Position numbers and translations under genes: made by a program
NCBI RefSeq assembly: GCF_017163935.1
Contig: NZ_JABVZR010000001.1
Coordinates: forward strand, 1,426,001 to 1,490,000
DNA from: Novosphingobium terrae
Lineage (GTDB): Bacteria; Pseudomonadota; Alphaproteobacteria; Sphingomonadales; Sphingomonadaceae
Direction of reading: 5' to 3'
Length of the DNA stretch: 64,000 bases
Notes under the pieces: model-generated
Seen by the model: the letters and a program-made list of their open reading frames with translations, nothing else
Database searches by the model: none
What the model was told of the DNA's origin: nothing
Part shown: in pieces, positions 12,763-22,862 of the stretch
Layout: the number at the start of each line of letters is the position of its first letter
Position numbering within the stretch: the first letter of the stretch is position 1

Positions 12763-15700
12763 ATGAACAGTTTGATCCGCCTGTCGCTGCGTAACCGCAT
12801 GCTGATCATCGGCTTCCTTGTCGCCTTGCTGGCGGCGGGCGGCATTGCCTTCTCACAGCTCAACATCGAAGCTTACCCCGACCCTGTGCCGCCGATGGTG
12901 GAGATCGTGACCCAGACTTCCGGCCTTTCGGCCGAGGAGATGGAGCGTAACGTCACCATCCCCATCGAGGTGCAGATGGCGGGCATTCCGCATCTCAACA
13001 CCATCCGCGCGATCTCGCTGTTCGGCCTGTCCGACGTGAAGATCCAGTTCACCTATGATTACACCTTCAACGAGGCCCAGCAGCAGGTGATCAACCGCCT
13101 GTCGCAGATGGGCACGCTGGCGGGTGGGGCGCAGCCGGGCATTTCGCCCACCAGCCCCATCGGTGAAATCTTCCGCTACCGCGTCGTTGGCCCCAAGGGC
13201 TATTCGGTGATGGACCTGAAGACCCTTCAGGACTGGGTGCTGGAGCGCAAGTTCAAGGCCATTCCCGGCGTCATCGACGTGACGGGCTGGGGCGGCAAGA
13301 TCCGCAGCTATCAGGTCACGGTCGATACCAACAAGCTGAACGGCCATGGCGCCACCGTGGCGCAGGTGATGCAGGCCATCGGCCATTCCAACGCGAATGC
13401 CGGCGGCCAGACCATCAACTTCGGCCCTCAGGCAGCCATCGTGCGCGGCGTGGGCCTGATCCAGTCGGTCGAGCAGATCAACAATGTGCTCGTGACGACC
13501 AATGGCGGCGTTCCGGTGCTGCTGAAGGACGTCGCCACGGTCGAGATCGGCAATGAGCCGCGTCTGGGCATCGCGGGCTACGGTCAGGAGGACGACATCG
13601 TCGAGGGAGTGGTGCTGATGCAGCGCGGCGCCAAGTCGATGCCGACCATCACCGCCGTCAAGCAGCAGCTGGAGGACATCAACGCCAGCGGCATCCTGCC
13701 GCCCGGTGTCCATCTGGAGCGCATCTATGACCGCTCGGATCTGATCAACCACACCACCTCGACCGTGATCGAGAACATGGTGGTGGGCATCATTCTGATC
13801 TTCGTGCTGCAATGGGCCTTTCTGGGCAATCTGCGCAGCGCGATCATCGTGGCGATCACCATTCCTTTCGCTCTGTCCTTTGCGGTGCTGATCATCGTGC
13901 TTCAGGGCGAATCCGCCAACCTGCTGTCCGTGGGCGCGCTGGATTTCGGCCTTGTGGTGGATGCCACGGTCATCATGGTGGAGAACATCTTCCGCCATAT
14001 GGTCGAACGGTCCGAGCATGTGAAAGGCGGCCATGGCCACTTCTCGCTGGCGACGCGTCTGTCCTCGGTGCTGCATGCTTCGTCCGAAGTGTCGCGCGGC
14101 ATCTTCTTTGCCGCCGCGATCATCATCGCCAGCTTCCTGCCGCTCTTCACCCTCACGGGTGTGGAAGGGCATATCTTCGGCCCCATGGCCAAGACCTATG
14201 CCTATGCCATTCTGGGCGGTCTGATCGCCACCTTCACCATCGCGCCGGTGCTGGCCACCATGCTGCTGCCCGATGAGCTGGATGAGGTGGATACCTGGCT
14301 GGTGGGCCGCATCCGCCGTCTTTACGAGCCGGCCGCGCGTTTCGCTCTGGCCAACCGCCTGCTGACTTTGGGTGGCGCGCTGCTGCTGTTCGTCATTTCG
14401 ATGTTCGGCATGCGCTCGCTGGGCGTGGAGTTCCTTCCCCATCTGGAGGAAGGCAACATGTACATCCGCGCGTCCTTGCCCGCCTCGATCAGCCTTGAAG
14501 GCGGCCAGCCGACGGTCAATGCCATCCGCAAGGTGATCGCCACCTATCCCGAGGCCGAAAGCGTGCTCTCGGCGCAGGGGCGGCCTGACGATGGCACCGA
14601 TGCCACCGGCTTCTTCAACGCCGAATTCTTCGTGCCGTTGAAGCCCGCCAAGGAATGGCCCGGCGGCATCACCAAGGAGCAGCTGACGCAGCAGATGAAC
14701 GCTGATCTGCAACAGCGCTTCCCGGGCATCGAGTTCAACTTCAGCCAGTATATCGAGGATAACGTTGAGGAAGCAGCCTCGGGCGTGAAGGGGGCCAATT
14801 CGGTCAAGATCTTCGGGCCTGACCTGACCGAGCTGTCCAAACTGGGCGACCAGATCAAGGGCGAGATGCAGAAGGTGCAGGGCATCACCGATCTGGGCGT
14901 GTTCCAGTCGCTGGGCCAGCCGACCGTCCGCATCGACATCGACCGGGTGAAGGCCAGCCGCTATGGCATCCTGCCGGATGACATCAATGCCGTGGTGCAG
15001 GCCGCCATCGGTGGCCAGTCGCCGGGCGACCTCTATGAGAAGGGCACCGACCGCCACTTCTCGATCATGGTCCGCCTGAAGGCCGAGCAGCGTGACAGTC
15101 TGGAAGCGATCCGTCGCATCCCGGTGGGCGTTACCAATCCCAATGGCGGGATGATGCAGGTGCCGCTCTCCGAACTGGCCGACATCAAGCTGACCACCGG
15201 CGCCAGCTTCATCTATCGCGAGCATCAGGAGCGTTACGTTCCGATCAAGTTCTCGGTGCGTAACCGTGACCTTGGCAGCGCGGTGGGCGAGGCGCAGGCC
15301 CGCATTCAAAAGAATGTCATCCTGCCGCCGGGCTATCACCTGGAATGGGCGGGCGAGATGGGCAACCTCACCAACGCTGTCCATCGTCTGGAGATCGTGG
15401 TGCCGATCAGCCTGCTGCTGATCTTCGGCCTGCTGATGGCCAACTTCCGCAGCTTCCGGGACTCGATGCTGGCCTTCAGCGTGATCCCCATGGCGATCAT
15501 CGGCGGCGTGATGGCGCTGGCCCTGACGGGTACGGCCTTCTCGATCTCGGCAGCCATCGGTTTCGTGGCGCTGTTCGGCATCGCGGTGATGGACGGCATC
15601 CTTGTGGTGACGACCTTCAACCAGGCGCTGAACGAAGGCTCCAGCCGGGCCGAGGCGCGCCATGTGATCGTCAGCAACTGTCTGCGTCCGGTGGTGATGA

Positions 15701-15939
15701 CCTGTCTGGTCGCCGCCATCGGCCTGCTGCCTGCGGCTGTGGCCACGGGCATCGGTTCGCAGGTGCAGAAGCCGCTGGCGCTGGTGGTGGTGGGCGGCAT
15801 GACGCTGGCCCCGATCCTGATCCTGCTGGTGCTGCCCGTGCTGGTCGAGAAGTTCAGCCGTCACGTTGGCCCCAATGACCGCGGCGCTCATGGCAGCGAT
15901 CCGCATCACTCCATCGAAGCGCAGGGGGAGGGCGCGTGA
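12763..15939 (+). CDS. RND efflux permease, CzcA/CusA (HME) family
   Basis: This proton-driven inner-membrane pump of 1058 residues has the usual 12-TM, two-large-loop RND layout. The TM4 motif reads DFGLVVDATVIMVEN, with charged residues at about D394, D400 and E407 as in heavy-metal exporters. The classical CzcA glycine after the second Asp is Ala here, as in some Cu/Ag-type pumps, so the substrate class is uncertain. Its TGA overlaps the start of the outer-membrane partner. A very long antisense frame across the gene is a codon-bias shadow. Confidence 0.92.
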   Translation: MNSLIRLSLRNRMLIIGFLVALLAAGGIAFSQLNIEAYPDPVPPMVEIVTQTSGLSAEEMERNVTIPIEVQMAGIPHLNTIRAISLFGLSDVKIQFTYDYTFNEAQQQVINRLSQMGTLAGGAQPGISPTSPIGEIFRYRVVGPKGYSVMDLKTLQDWVLERKFKAIPGVIDVTGWGGKIRSYQVTVDTNKLNGHGATVAQVMQAIGHSNANAGGQTINFGPQAAIVRGVGLIQSVEQINNVLVTTNGGVPVLLKDVATVEIGNEPRLGIAGYGQEDDIVEGVVLMQRGAKSMPTITAVKQQLEDINASGILPPGVHLERIYDRSDLINHTTSTVIENMVVGIILIFVLQWAFLGNLRSAIIVAITIPFALSFAVLIIVLQGESANLLSVGALDFGLVVDATVIMVENIFRHMVERSEHVKGGHGHFSLATRLSSVLHASSEVSRGIFFAAAIIIASFLPLFTLTGVEGHIFGPMAKTYAYAILGGLIATFTIAPVLATMLLPDELDEVDTWLVGRIRRLYEPAARFALANRLLTLGGALLLFVISMFGMRSLGVEFLPHLEEGNMYIRASLPASISLEGGQPTVNAIRKVIATYPEAESVLSAQGRPDDGTDATGFFNAEFFVPLKPAKEWPGGITKEQLTQQMNADLQQRFPGIEFNFSQYIEDNVEEAASGVKGANSVKIFGPDLTELSKLGDQIKGEMQKVQGITDLGVFQSLGQPTVRIDIDRVKASRYGILPDDINAVVQAAIGGQSPGDLYEKGTDRHFSIMVRLKAEQRDSLEAIRRIPVGVTNPNGGMMQVPLSELADIKLTTGASFIYREHQERYVPIKFSVRNRDLGSAVGEAQARIQKNVILPPGYHLEWAGEMGNLTNAVHRLEIVVPISLLLIFGLLMANFRSFRDSMLAFSVIPMAIIGGVMALALTGTAFSISAAIGFVALFGIAVMDGILVVTTFNQALNEGSSRAEARHVIVSNCLRPVVMTCLVAAIGLLPAAVATGIGSQVQKPLALVVVGGMTLAPILILLVLPVLVEKFSRHVGPNDRGAHGSDPHHSIEAQGEGA

Positions 15940-17378
15940 TGAAACGTCTTTTCCTTCTGATGCCTCTGATGGGGGCTGTGGCCGCTTGCACCTCGCTGGG
16001 GCCCAAGGCTGAAACGCCGGTGTCGCTGGCCCCCACCGGGGCCGGCAATGCCGAGATCCAGCCGGTCGATCCGGTCAGCGGTGAGCCGCAGCACTTTACC
16101 GAGGGCGCCAAAGTGCCCACGCAATGGTGGAAGGGCTTCGGCAATGCCGATCTGGATGCGCTGGTCGATCAGGCGCTGAAGGCCAACAACGATCTGGCGG
16201 CTGCGGATGCTGCCCTGCGTCAGGCCAAGGCCTTGGCCGGGGCGGCAGCGGGCGATCGCCTGCCTCAGGTCGATGTCGGCTATGGCGTGGAGCGGGCTCA
16301 GGTTTCGAACGTGATCTCGCCGCCCTTGGCCGATCCCAACCAGACGCTCTACACGCTGCATACGGCGACGGCCTCGGTGACCTTCCCGCTCGACGTGTTC
16401 GGCGGGGTAGCCAGCAAGGTGAAATCCGCGCGCGCTGCTGCTGCTGCTCAGGCATGGCGGACGCGGGCGGCCAAGACCACCGTGGTGGCCAATCTGGTGC
16501 TGGCGGTGGTGCAGCAGGCGGCTTTGGCCGATCAGGTCGCGGCGCAGCGTGAGGCGATTGCCTCGGCGCGCGGCGTGCTCGATCTGCTGAAGAAGCGGCA
16601 GGCGCTGGGCGCTGTGGGTGCTTCGGATGTGGCGGCGCAGGAGACCCAGCTGGCCACGGCTGAGACTGCTTTGCCAGCTCTGGAACGTGGCCAATTGCAC
16701 CAGCAGGCGCTGATCGCGGCACTGCTGGGCGTGGCCCCGGGCACGCCTCTGCCGACACTGCCCAAGCTCTCCGAGATGCATCTGCCTGCCGATCTGCCGG
16801 TTTCGGTGCCTTCGGTGCTGGTGGCGGAGCGGCCCGATGTGCGTGCGGCTCAGGCCGCGATGCAGGGCGCGGCGGCGGATGTGGGCAGCGCCATTGCGGC
16901 GCGTCTGCCTGCGCTCAGCCTTGCGGCCAATGTCGGCGGGCAGGGGGAGACCTTCTCGCAGATGTTCGCGGGCGGCAATCTGTTCTGGACGCTGATGGGC
17001 AATGTCGCCCAGCCGATCTTCCATGGCGGGCAGCTGCTCAACCAGCAACGCGCGGCCAAGGCGGCCTTCGACCAGTCCAAGGCACAGTATCGCGCCAGCG
17101 TGCTTCAGGCCTTCGTTGATGTGTCGGATGCGCTGGCGGGACTGTCAGGCGACGGGCGGGCTTTGGATGCCGCCTCGCGCGCCGATGATGCCGCGTCGCG
17201 CCAGCTGACCTTCACCCGCCGCCAGCTTGAGCTGGGCGGGGTGGGCACGCTCGATCTGCTCAATGCGCAGAGCGCGCGGGCGCAGGCGGCGGCGGCCCTG
17301 GTCGTGGCGCGCAGCAGCCGTTTTGCCGATACGGTGGCGCTCTATCAGGCGCTGGGTGGAGGCGTTTCCGCCGAATAA
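15939..17378 (+). CDS. Outer-membrane efflux lipoprotein (NodT/CzcC-like OMF)
   Basis: This outer-membrane channel completes the tripartite pump. The 479-residue protein starts with a lipoprotein signal (VAAC lipobox near residue 17), followed by WWKGFGNADLDALVDQAL and two long OMF alpha-helical repeats ending with GGVGTLDLLNAQSARAQAAA. The ATG at 15939 shares a base with the pump stop codon; a GTG at 15936 is the alternative. A GGGGGAGGG SD lies just upstream. An intrinsic terminator follows. Confidence 0.9.
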   Translation: MKRLFLLMPLMGAVAACTSLGPKAETPVSLAPTGAGNAEIQPVDPVSGEPQHFTEGAKVPTQWWKGFGNADLDALVDQALKANNDLAAADAALRQAKALAGAAAGDRLPQVDVGYGVERAQVSNVISPPLADPNQTLYTLHTATASVTFPLDVFGGVASKVKSARAAAAAQAWRTRAAKTTVVANLVLAVVQQAALADQVAAQREAIASARGVLDLLKKRQALGAVGASDVAAQETQLATAETALPALERGQLHQQALIAALLGVAPGTPLPTLPKLSEMHLPADLPVSVPSVLVAERPDVRAAQAAMQGAAADVGSAIAARLPALSLAANVGGQGETFSQMFAGGNLFWTLMGNVAQPIFHGGQLLNQQRAAKAAFDQSKAQYRASVLQAFVDVSDALAGLSGDGRALDAASRADDAASRQLTFTRRQLELGGVGTLDLLNAQSARAQAAAALVVARSSRFADTVALYQALGGGVSAE

Positions 17379-17400
17379 CAACAGCTTGCGTAACAGAATA

Positions 17401-17437
17401 GGCGGCGTGAGGATCACCCTCACGCCGCCTTTCTTGT
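17401..17437 (+). terminator. Intrinsic terminator of the efflux operon
   Basis: Perfect 12-bp arms 17401-17412 and 17418-17429 with a 5-nt loop are followed by TTTCTTGT. It lies 22 nt after the OMF stop and separates the operon from the padR operator. Confidence 0.88.
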
Positions 17438-17447
17438 GTCTCAAAAA

Positions 17448-17473
17448 ATCTTTCAAGATATATCTTGAAAGAT
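17448..17473. promoter_or_regulatory. 26-bp perfect palindrome upstream of padR (candidate operator)
   Basis: Bases 17448-17473 read identically on both strands (ATCTTTCAAGATA and its complement). The site is AT-rich in a GC-rich setting and lies 50 nt upstream of the padR start codon, in the expected promoter region. PadR regulators bind as dimers to such dyads and commonly autoregulate, so this is probably the PadR operator. The efflux operon ends just upstream and has no copy of this site in its own leader. Confidence 0.7.
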
Positions 17474-17522
17474 CGTGAGTAAGGCGTATCTTCTCCTCAT
17501 GACAAGACTCACAGGAGAAAAC

Positions 17523-18275
17523 ATGATGAGGCACTTTCATGGACGTCGCGGTGGCGACGGTGAAAGGCATGAACATCGAGGCGAGCGCCATCACCGTGGT
17601 GCCCGCATGATGCGTATGATGATGGCCGGCTGCGGCGGCGATGCCGAAGGCCTGCGCGCCCGCTTCGGCGAGCGCTTCGCCAGCCGTTTTGGCGGCTTTG
17701 ATGGCCCCGATGGCGAAGGCTTCGGGCGCGGCTTTGGCGGCCCGTTCGGTGGCGGTTTCGGCGGCGGCGGCTTTGGTGGTGGCCGTGGCGATGGCTTCGG
17801 TCGTGGCCGTCGCGGCAAGATGTTCACCGGCGAGGAACTGCGGCTGATGCTGCTGGCCCTGCTGGTCGAAAAGCCCGAGCATGGCTACCAGCTCAAGCGC
17901 CTCTTCGCCGAGCGCAGCAATGACGCCTATACGCCCAGCCCGGGTGTGCTCTACCCGCTGCTCTCGCTGCTCGAAGACGAAGAGATGATCGAGCATGCCG
18001 AAGGCGGCACCGGCTCCAAGCGCCAATGGGTGCCCACGGACGCAGGCCGGGCCGAGGTCGAGACCAACAAGGAGGCCATCGAGGCGCTCTTCGCCCGTCT
18101 GGCCAAGCTGGGCGAGGCCAACAGCCGCACCGACAATGCTCCGGTGCGCCGCGCGGTCCATAACATGAAGGCTGCTCTGATGGAGCGCCTCAGCCGCGAA
18201 GGCGCTGACAGCGAGATCGGCTTCGAAATCGCCAAGATCATCGATGAGGCGACGCAGAAGATCGAAAGGCTCTGA
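17523..18275 (+). CDS. PadR-family transcriptional regulator with Gly/Phe-rich N-terminal extension
   Basis: The C-terminal half (from about residue 99, MFTGEELRLMLLALL) is a PadR winged helix with EKPEHGYQLKRLF and PSPGVLYPLLSLLEDE, followed by a helical dimerisation tail. The first ~95 residues are unusual: a His/Arg-rich start and a low-complexity stretch of FG and GG repeats. The ATG at 17523 is preferred (AGGAG 5 nt upstream); an in-frame GTG at 17475 would overlap the operator region. The product is 250 residues, against about 110-200 for most PadR proteins. Regulation of the nearby efflux genes is only an inference. Confidence 0.88.
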   Translation: MMRHFHGRRGGDGERHEHRGERHHRGARMMRMMMAGCGGDAEGLRARFGERFASRFGGFDGPDGEGFGRGFGGPFGGGFGGGGFGGGRGDGFGRGRRGKMFTGEELRLMLLALLVEKPEHGYQLKRLFAERSNDAYTPSPGVLYPLLSLLEDEEMIEHAEGGTGSKRQWVPTDAGRAEVETNKEAIEALFARLAKLGEANSRTDNAPVRRAVHNMKAALMERLSREGADSEIGFEIAKIIDEATQKIERL

Positions 18276-18292
18276 AGAAGGAAAGGGGTGAT

Positions 18293-18513
18293 GCGAGGGT
18301 GTTACACCTTCGCGCTCCCCTTCTTGTCTGCGTAGCGCATAGGGTTCGGCCTTAGGGTCACTTCGCCGCGCCGCAGGCTTTGACCGAGAAAAGGCGCCGG
18401 GCATTCTGCCTGCGGCGCCTTTTCTGTGTCCATGGAACGGTTGCGCACTGTTCGGATGCCGCTGCCTTTGTGTCGGAAGACGTCCCGGGAGCGCGAGGGG
18501 GTAACCCCCTCGC
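18293..18513 (+). repeat. Palindrome-bounded intergenic repeat, copy 1
   Basis: The left terminal palindrome spans 18293-18313 (one mismatch) and the right one 18493-18513 (GCGAGGGGGTAACC and its complement). An internal 11-bp hairpin (18389-18399 with 18413-18423) ends in TTTT and resembles a terminator. The CGCCGCAGGC core and the GGAAGACGT segment before the right end are shared with the other three copies. It fills most of the 383-nt padR-cytochrome c gap. Same orientation as copy 2. Confidence 0.85.
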
Positions 18514-18658
18514 ATGACCCTTTCCCTTCAATCCCCCTGGATCCACAAGATAGATGATATACATGCCGCAAGCGAATAGCGGATTGATCCCGGCCACCAG
18601 CCTGTGACACTCCCCGCCGCAACGCGGAGACCTTTCCGCATGATTCGGGGAGTTTGCC

Positions 18659-19045
18659 ATGTCGCTGCGTTCGGTTGTTCTGGGTGGTCTGGTGTCTGCT
18701 GCCTTGCTGTCTGCCATGCCTGCCCATGCGGCGGGTGATGCTGCGGCGGGGGCGGCTCTGGTCAAGGCGCGGTGCCAGATGTGCCACGTGCTGAACAAGG
18801 GCCAGAAGCCCACCGCTCTGGCGCCCAACCTCAATGGCGTGGTGGGTCGCAAGGCGGGGTCGACCAGCGATTTCGCACTCTATTCGCCTGCGCTGAAGGG
18901 TTCGAACATCGTCTGGACGCCTGCCAAGCTGGATACTTTCCTTCAGGCGCCGGGCAAGCTGGTGCCGGGCACCAAGATGGTGATCAGCGTAGCCGATGCG
19001 AAGGACCGCGCCAACATCGTCGCCTTCCTCGCCAGCAATAAGTAA
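18659..19045 (+). CDS. c-type cytochrome, class I, periplasmic
   Basis: This is a small electron carrier of 128 residues. It has a Sec signal peptide (cleavage near AHA-AG, residue 24), a haem-binding CQMCH motif around residues 39-43, and a distal Met ligand in PGTKM. Its size and PxL/NGVVGRKAG segment fit the cytochrome c2/c550-like group. The ATG has GGGGAG about 8 nt upstream. Partner oxidase or reductase genes are not nearby, so its pathway cannot be assigned. Confidence 0.9.
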   Translation: MSLRSVVLGGLVSAALLSAMPAHAAGDAAAGAALVKARCQMCHVLNKGQKPTALAPNLNGVVGRKAGSTSDFALYSPALKGSNIVWTPAKLDTFLQAPGKLVPGTKMVISVADAKDRANIVAFLASNK

Positions 19046-19056
19046 TTAACCAAGCA

Positions 19057-19090
19057 CTCATCCCCCGCATGCTAGAAGCCGGGGGATGAG
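19057..19090 (+). promoter_or_regulatory. Perfect 11-bp inverted repeat covering the tonB-like start codon
   Basis: The arms 19057-19067 and 19080-19090 are exact complements around a 12-nt loop. The downstream arm contains the GGGGG stretch and the ATG at 19086. In RNA this would hide the initiation region of the TonB-like gene, or form a terminator-like fold after the cytochrome gene (without a T-run). Confidence 0.55.
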
Positions 19091-19862
19091 CGTGAAGGCC
19101 GATCCTGCCCCCCATGATCGGAGCCATTGGCATGGAGCCGGTGGCTGGCAGGCGCGTGCGGGCAGTGCGGCGCTGGCCTTTGTGGTGCAGATCTTGGTGC
19201 TGGCCGTGCTGCTTCTGGGCCTGAGCCCGGCGGCGCGGCAGGCCGTCAGGCAAAACGCCTTGGCGGCCTTTGTGGTGGACGACACACCGCCACCTCCGCC
19301 GCCATCCCCGACAAAGGCGCCGCTTCATGCCGCGCCCCAAGCCGCTGCTTTGAGCGGGGCCGCCGGTGCCCATGCCGTGCCCCGCCCGGTGATCGCGCCG
19401 GTTCCCCTTATTCCTTTGGTCCATCCGCCTGCGCCTCAGGTGGCGGCCTCTGGTGCTGCCGATACGTCAGGCATGCGCGATGCCGGGGCGGGCACGGGCG
19501 CTGGCGCCACCGGCACGGGCGGCGGCAATGGGGCCAGCGGCGCCGGGCAGGGCGGAGGCGGCGGATCGGCGCTGGTGCAGATATCGGGCAGCATCGATTC
19601 GGCGAAGGATTACCCCCGCTCCGGGCGTGACGCACGCATCGGCCATTCCGCGCTGATCGTCTTCACCGTGGGCACCGATGGGCGCGCGCATGATTGCCGC
19701 ACCCGCGAAAGCTCGGGCGATGCCGAAAGTGATGCGATCACCTGCAAACTGGCGCTGGAGCGCTTCCGTTTTCGCCCCGCAACCGATTTCTCCGGCCGCC
19801 CGATCGAGCAATTGCATGGCTGGCGGCAATCATGGTTTTACGGTTCTGCCACTCGACCTTGA
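19086..19862 (+). CDS. TonB-like energy transducer protein
   Basis: The 258-residue protein has one N-terminal membrane anchor (about residues 28-50, SAALAFVVQILVLAVLLLG) and a proline-rich linker starting DDTPPPPPPSP. A Gly/Ala-rich spacer and a C-terminal TonB-type domain (FTVGTDGRAHDCRTRESSG, then RFRFRPATDFSGRP) follow. It would transmit proton-motive force from ExbB/ExbD to outer-membrane receptors; none of these partners is nearby. The start codon lies in a hairpin. TonB function is inferred from domain layout. Confidence 0.75.
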   Translation: MSVKADPAPHDRSHWHGAGGWQARAGSAALAFVVQILVLAVLLLGLSPAARQAVRQNALAAFVVDDTPPPPPPSPTKAPLHAAPQAAALSGAAGAHAVPRPVIAPVPLIPLVHPPAPQVAASGAADTSGMRDAGAGTGAGATGTGGGNGASGAGQGGGGGSALVQISGSIDSAKDYPRSGRDARIGHSALIVFTVGTDGRAHDCRTRESSGDAESDAITCKLALERFRFRPATDFSGRPIEQLHGWRQSWFYGSATRP

Positions 19863-19954
19863 TCGCACTTGACGGCGGCGCTGCAACCGCGAAGACTGCC
19901 TCTGCCGGTTGAGGGACCGTTTCGATCGGTGCGTATAAAAATGGGAGCCTGATC

Positions 19955-21883
<1,929 letters not shown>

Positions 21884-21898
21884 AGACAAGGGATAAGT

Positions 21899-22112
21899 GC
21901 GAGGGTGTTACACCCTCGCGCTCCCATTTTTTGTCTGCGTTGCGCTTGGGGTTCGGCGTTGGAGCAACGTCGCTGCGCCGCAGGCCGCAACAAGGTTTTT
22001 AGAGCCTGCGGCGCTTCAGGTGGCGCAGGTGGAGAGGTAGGGCGCATCATTTCGGCGCCACTGCCCTATCGTCGGAAGACGTTATGGGAGCGCGAGGGGG
22101 TAACCCCCTCGC
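21899..22112 (+). repeat. Palindrome-bounded intergenic repeat, copy 2
   Basis: Perfect 21-bp terminal palindromes lie at 21899-21919 and 22092-22112, with the shared internal CGCCGCAGGC...GCCTGCGGCG hairpin and the GTCGGAAGACGT segment. It lies between convergent acs (ends 21883) and the XpaC-like gene (ends 22122) and probably also terminates transcription. It has the same orientation as copy 1 and is opposite to copies 3 and 4. Confidence 0.88.
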
Positions 22113-22121
22113 TTTTCTCCT

Positions 22122-22859
22122 TTATTCCTTGGAAACCTCATCCCCGCCATACTTGTAATCCAGAAACCGCGTCTGGATGGCGAGATTATCGATCGAGCCC
22201 TCGGCCAATTGCCGCGTTACACTGTCGATCTCGGTGCTGATCCGCCCAAGGCTGGCGGCCAACTGCTCGTCCGGCGAGGCATCGCCCTGCTTTTGCGAGC
22301 GCAGAGGCTGCGGGATAGCGGTGTAGGCATTCACCAGATCGGGCAGGTTCTGGCCGACCAACGTGCGGACCTGCGCCACGGCCGGCGTGCTTTCATCCAG
22401 CTTATCCAACTGAGTGCCCAGCAAATCCAGCTGCCCGCCAATTTGGCCGACAAGGTTCAGCGCAGGTGCGGGCAGGGCGGGGCGCTGCGCTTCCAGCCAA
22501 AGCTGCGTGTTGCCAACCAGCGCCTTGGCGGGGGCCTTGCGCAAATCATCCAGCTTGGGGATTTTTACCGCTGTTTGCCGACCGAGCGCCAACACCGCCA
22601 CGGCGATCAACGCCAGCACGATCACCACCAGCACGGCACTGATGGCATGGAGGATAAACGACCCCATGCCGATCAGCGCCAGACCCGCGATCAGCGTGAT
22701 CATGATCTTGCGCAACTGGCGCCACTGCGCCTCGCGCCGGATCGCGGCCGAACGCTGACCGATCGCGCCTTGCACGCGGCGGCCACCGGCGCGCTGCTGG
22801 TTCAGGCTGGCGCGCGCGGCGGCCAGGATCGCATCGGAATCGCGGGCTGAATCCGCCAT
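22122..22859 (-). CDS. XpaC-like membrane protein (TelA partner)
   Basis: The 245-residue protein has a basic N-terminal cytoplasmic segment, two closely spaced membrane helices (about residues 52-92) and a helical C-terminal half. It starts 3 nt after the telA stop, so the two are cotranscribed. In other bacteria telA-family genes are often paired with an XpaC/5-bromo-4-chloroindolyl-phosphate-hydrolysis family protein, and size and topology fit. The assignment leans on context, since I see no diagnostic catalytic motif. Confidence 0.5.
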   Translation of the reverse strand: MADSARDSDAILAAARASLNQQRAGGRRVQGAIGQRSAAIRREAQWRQLRKIMITLIAGLALIGMGSFILHAISAVLVVIVLALIAVAVLALGRQTAVKIPKLDDLRKAPAKALVGNTQLWLEAQRPALPAPALNLVGQIGGQLDLLGTQLDKLDESTPAVAQVRTLVGQNLPDLVNAYTAIPQPLRSQKQGDASPDEQLAASLGRISTEIDSVTRQLAEGSIDNLAIQTRFLDYKYGGDEVSKE

Positions 22860-22862
22860 GGC

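Noticed and set aside
12853..15909. A 1018-codon open frame antisense to the RND pump gene
   Set aside because: It is His/Arg/Gln-rich, has no family motifs and mirrors a clear RND gene. Such antisense frames follow from strong GC3 bias.
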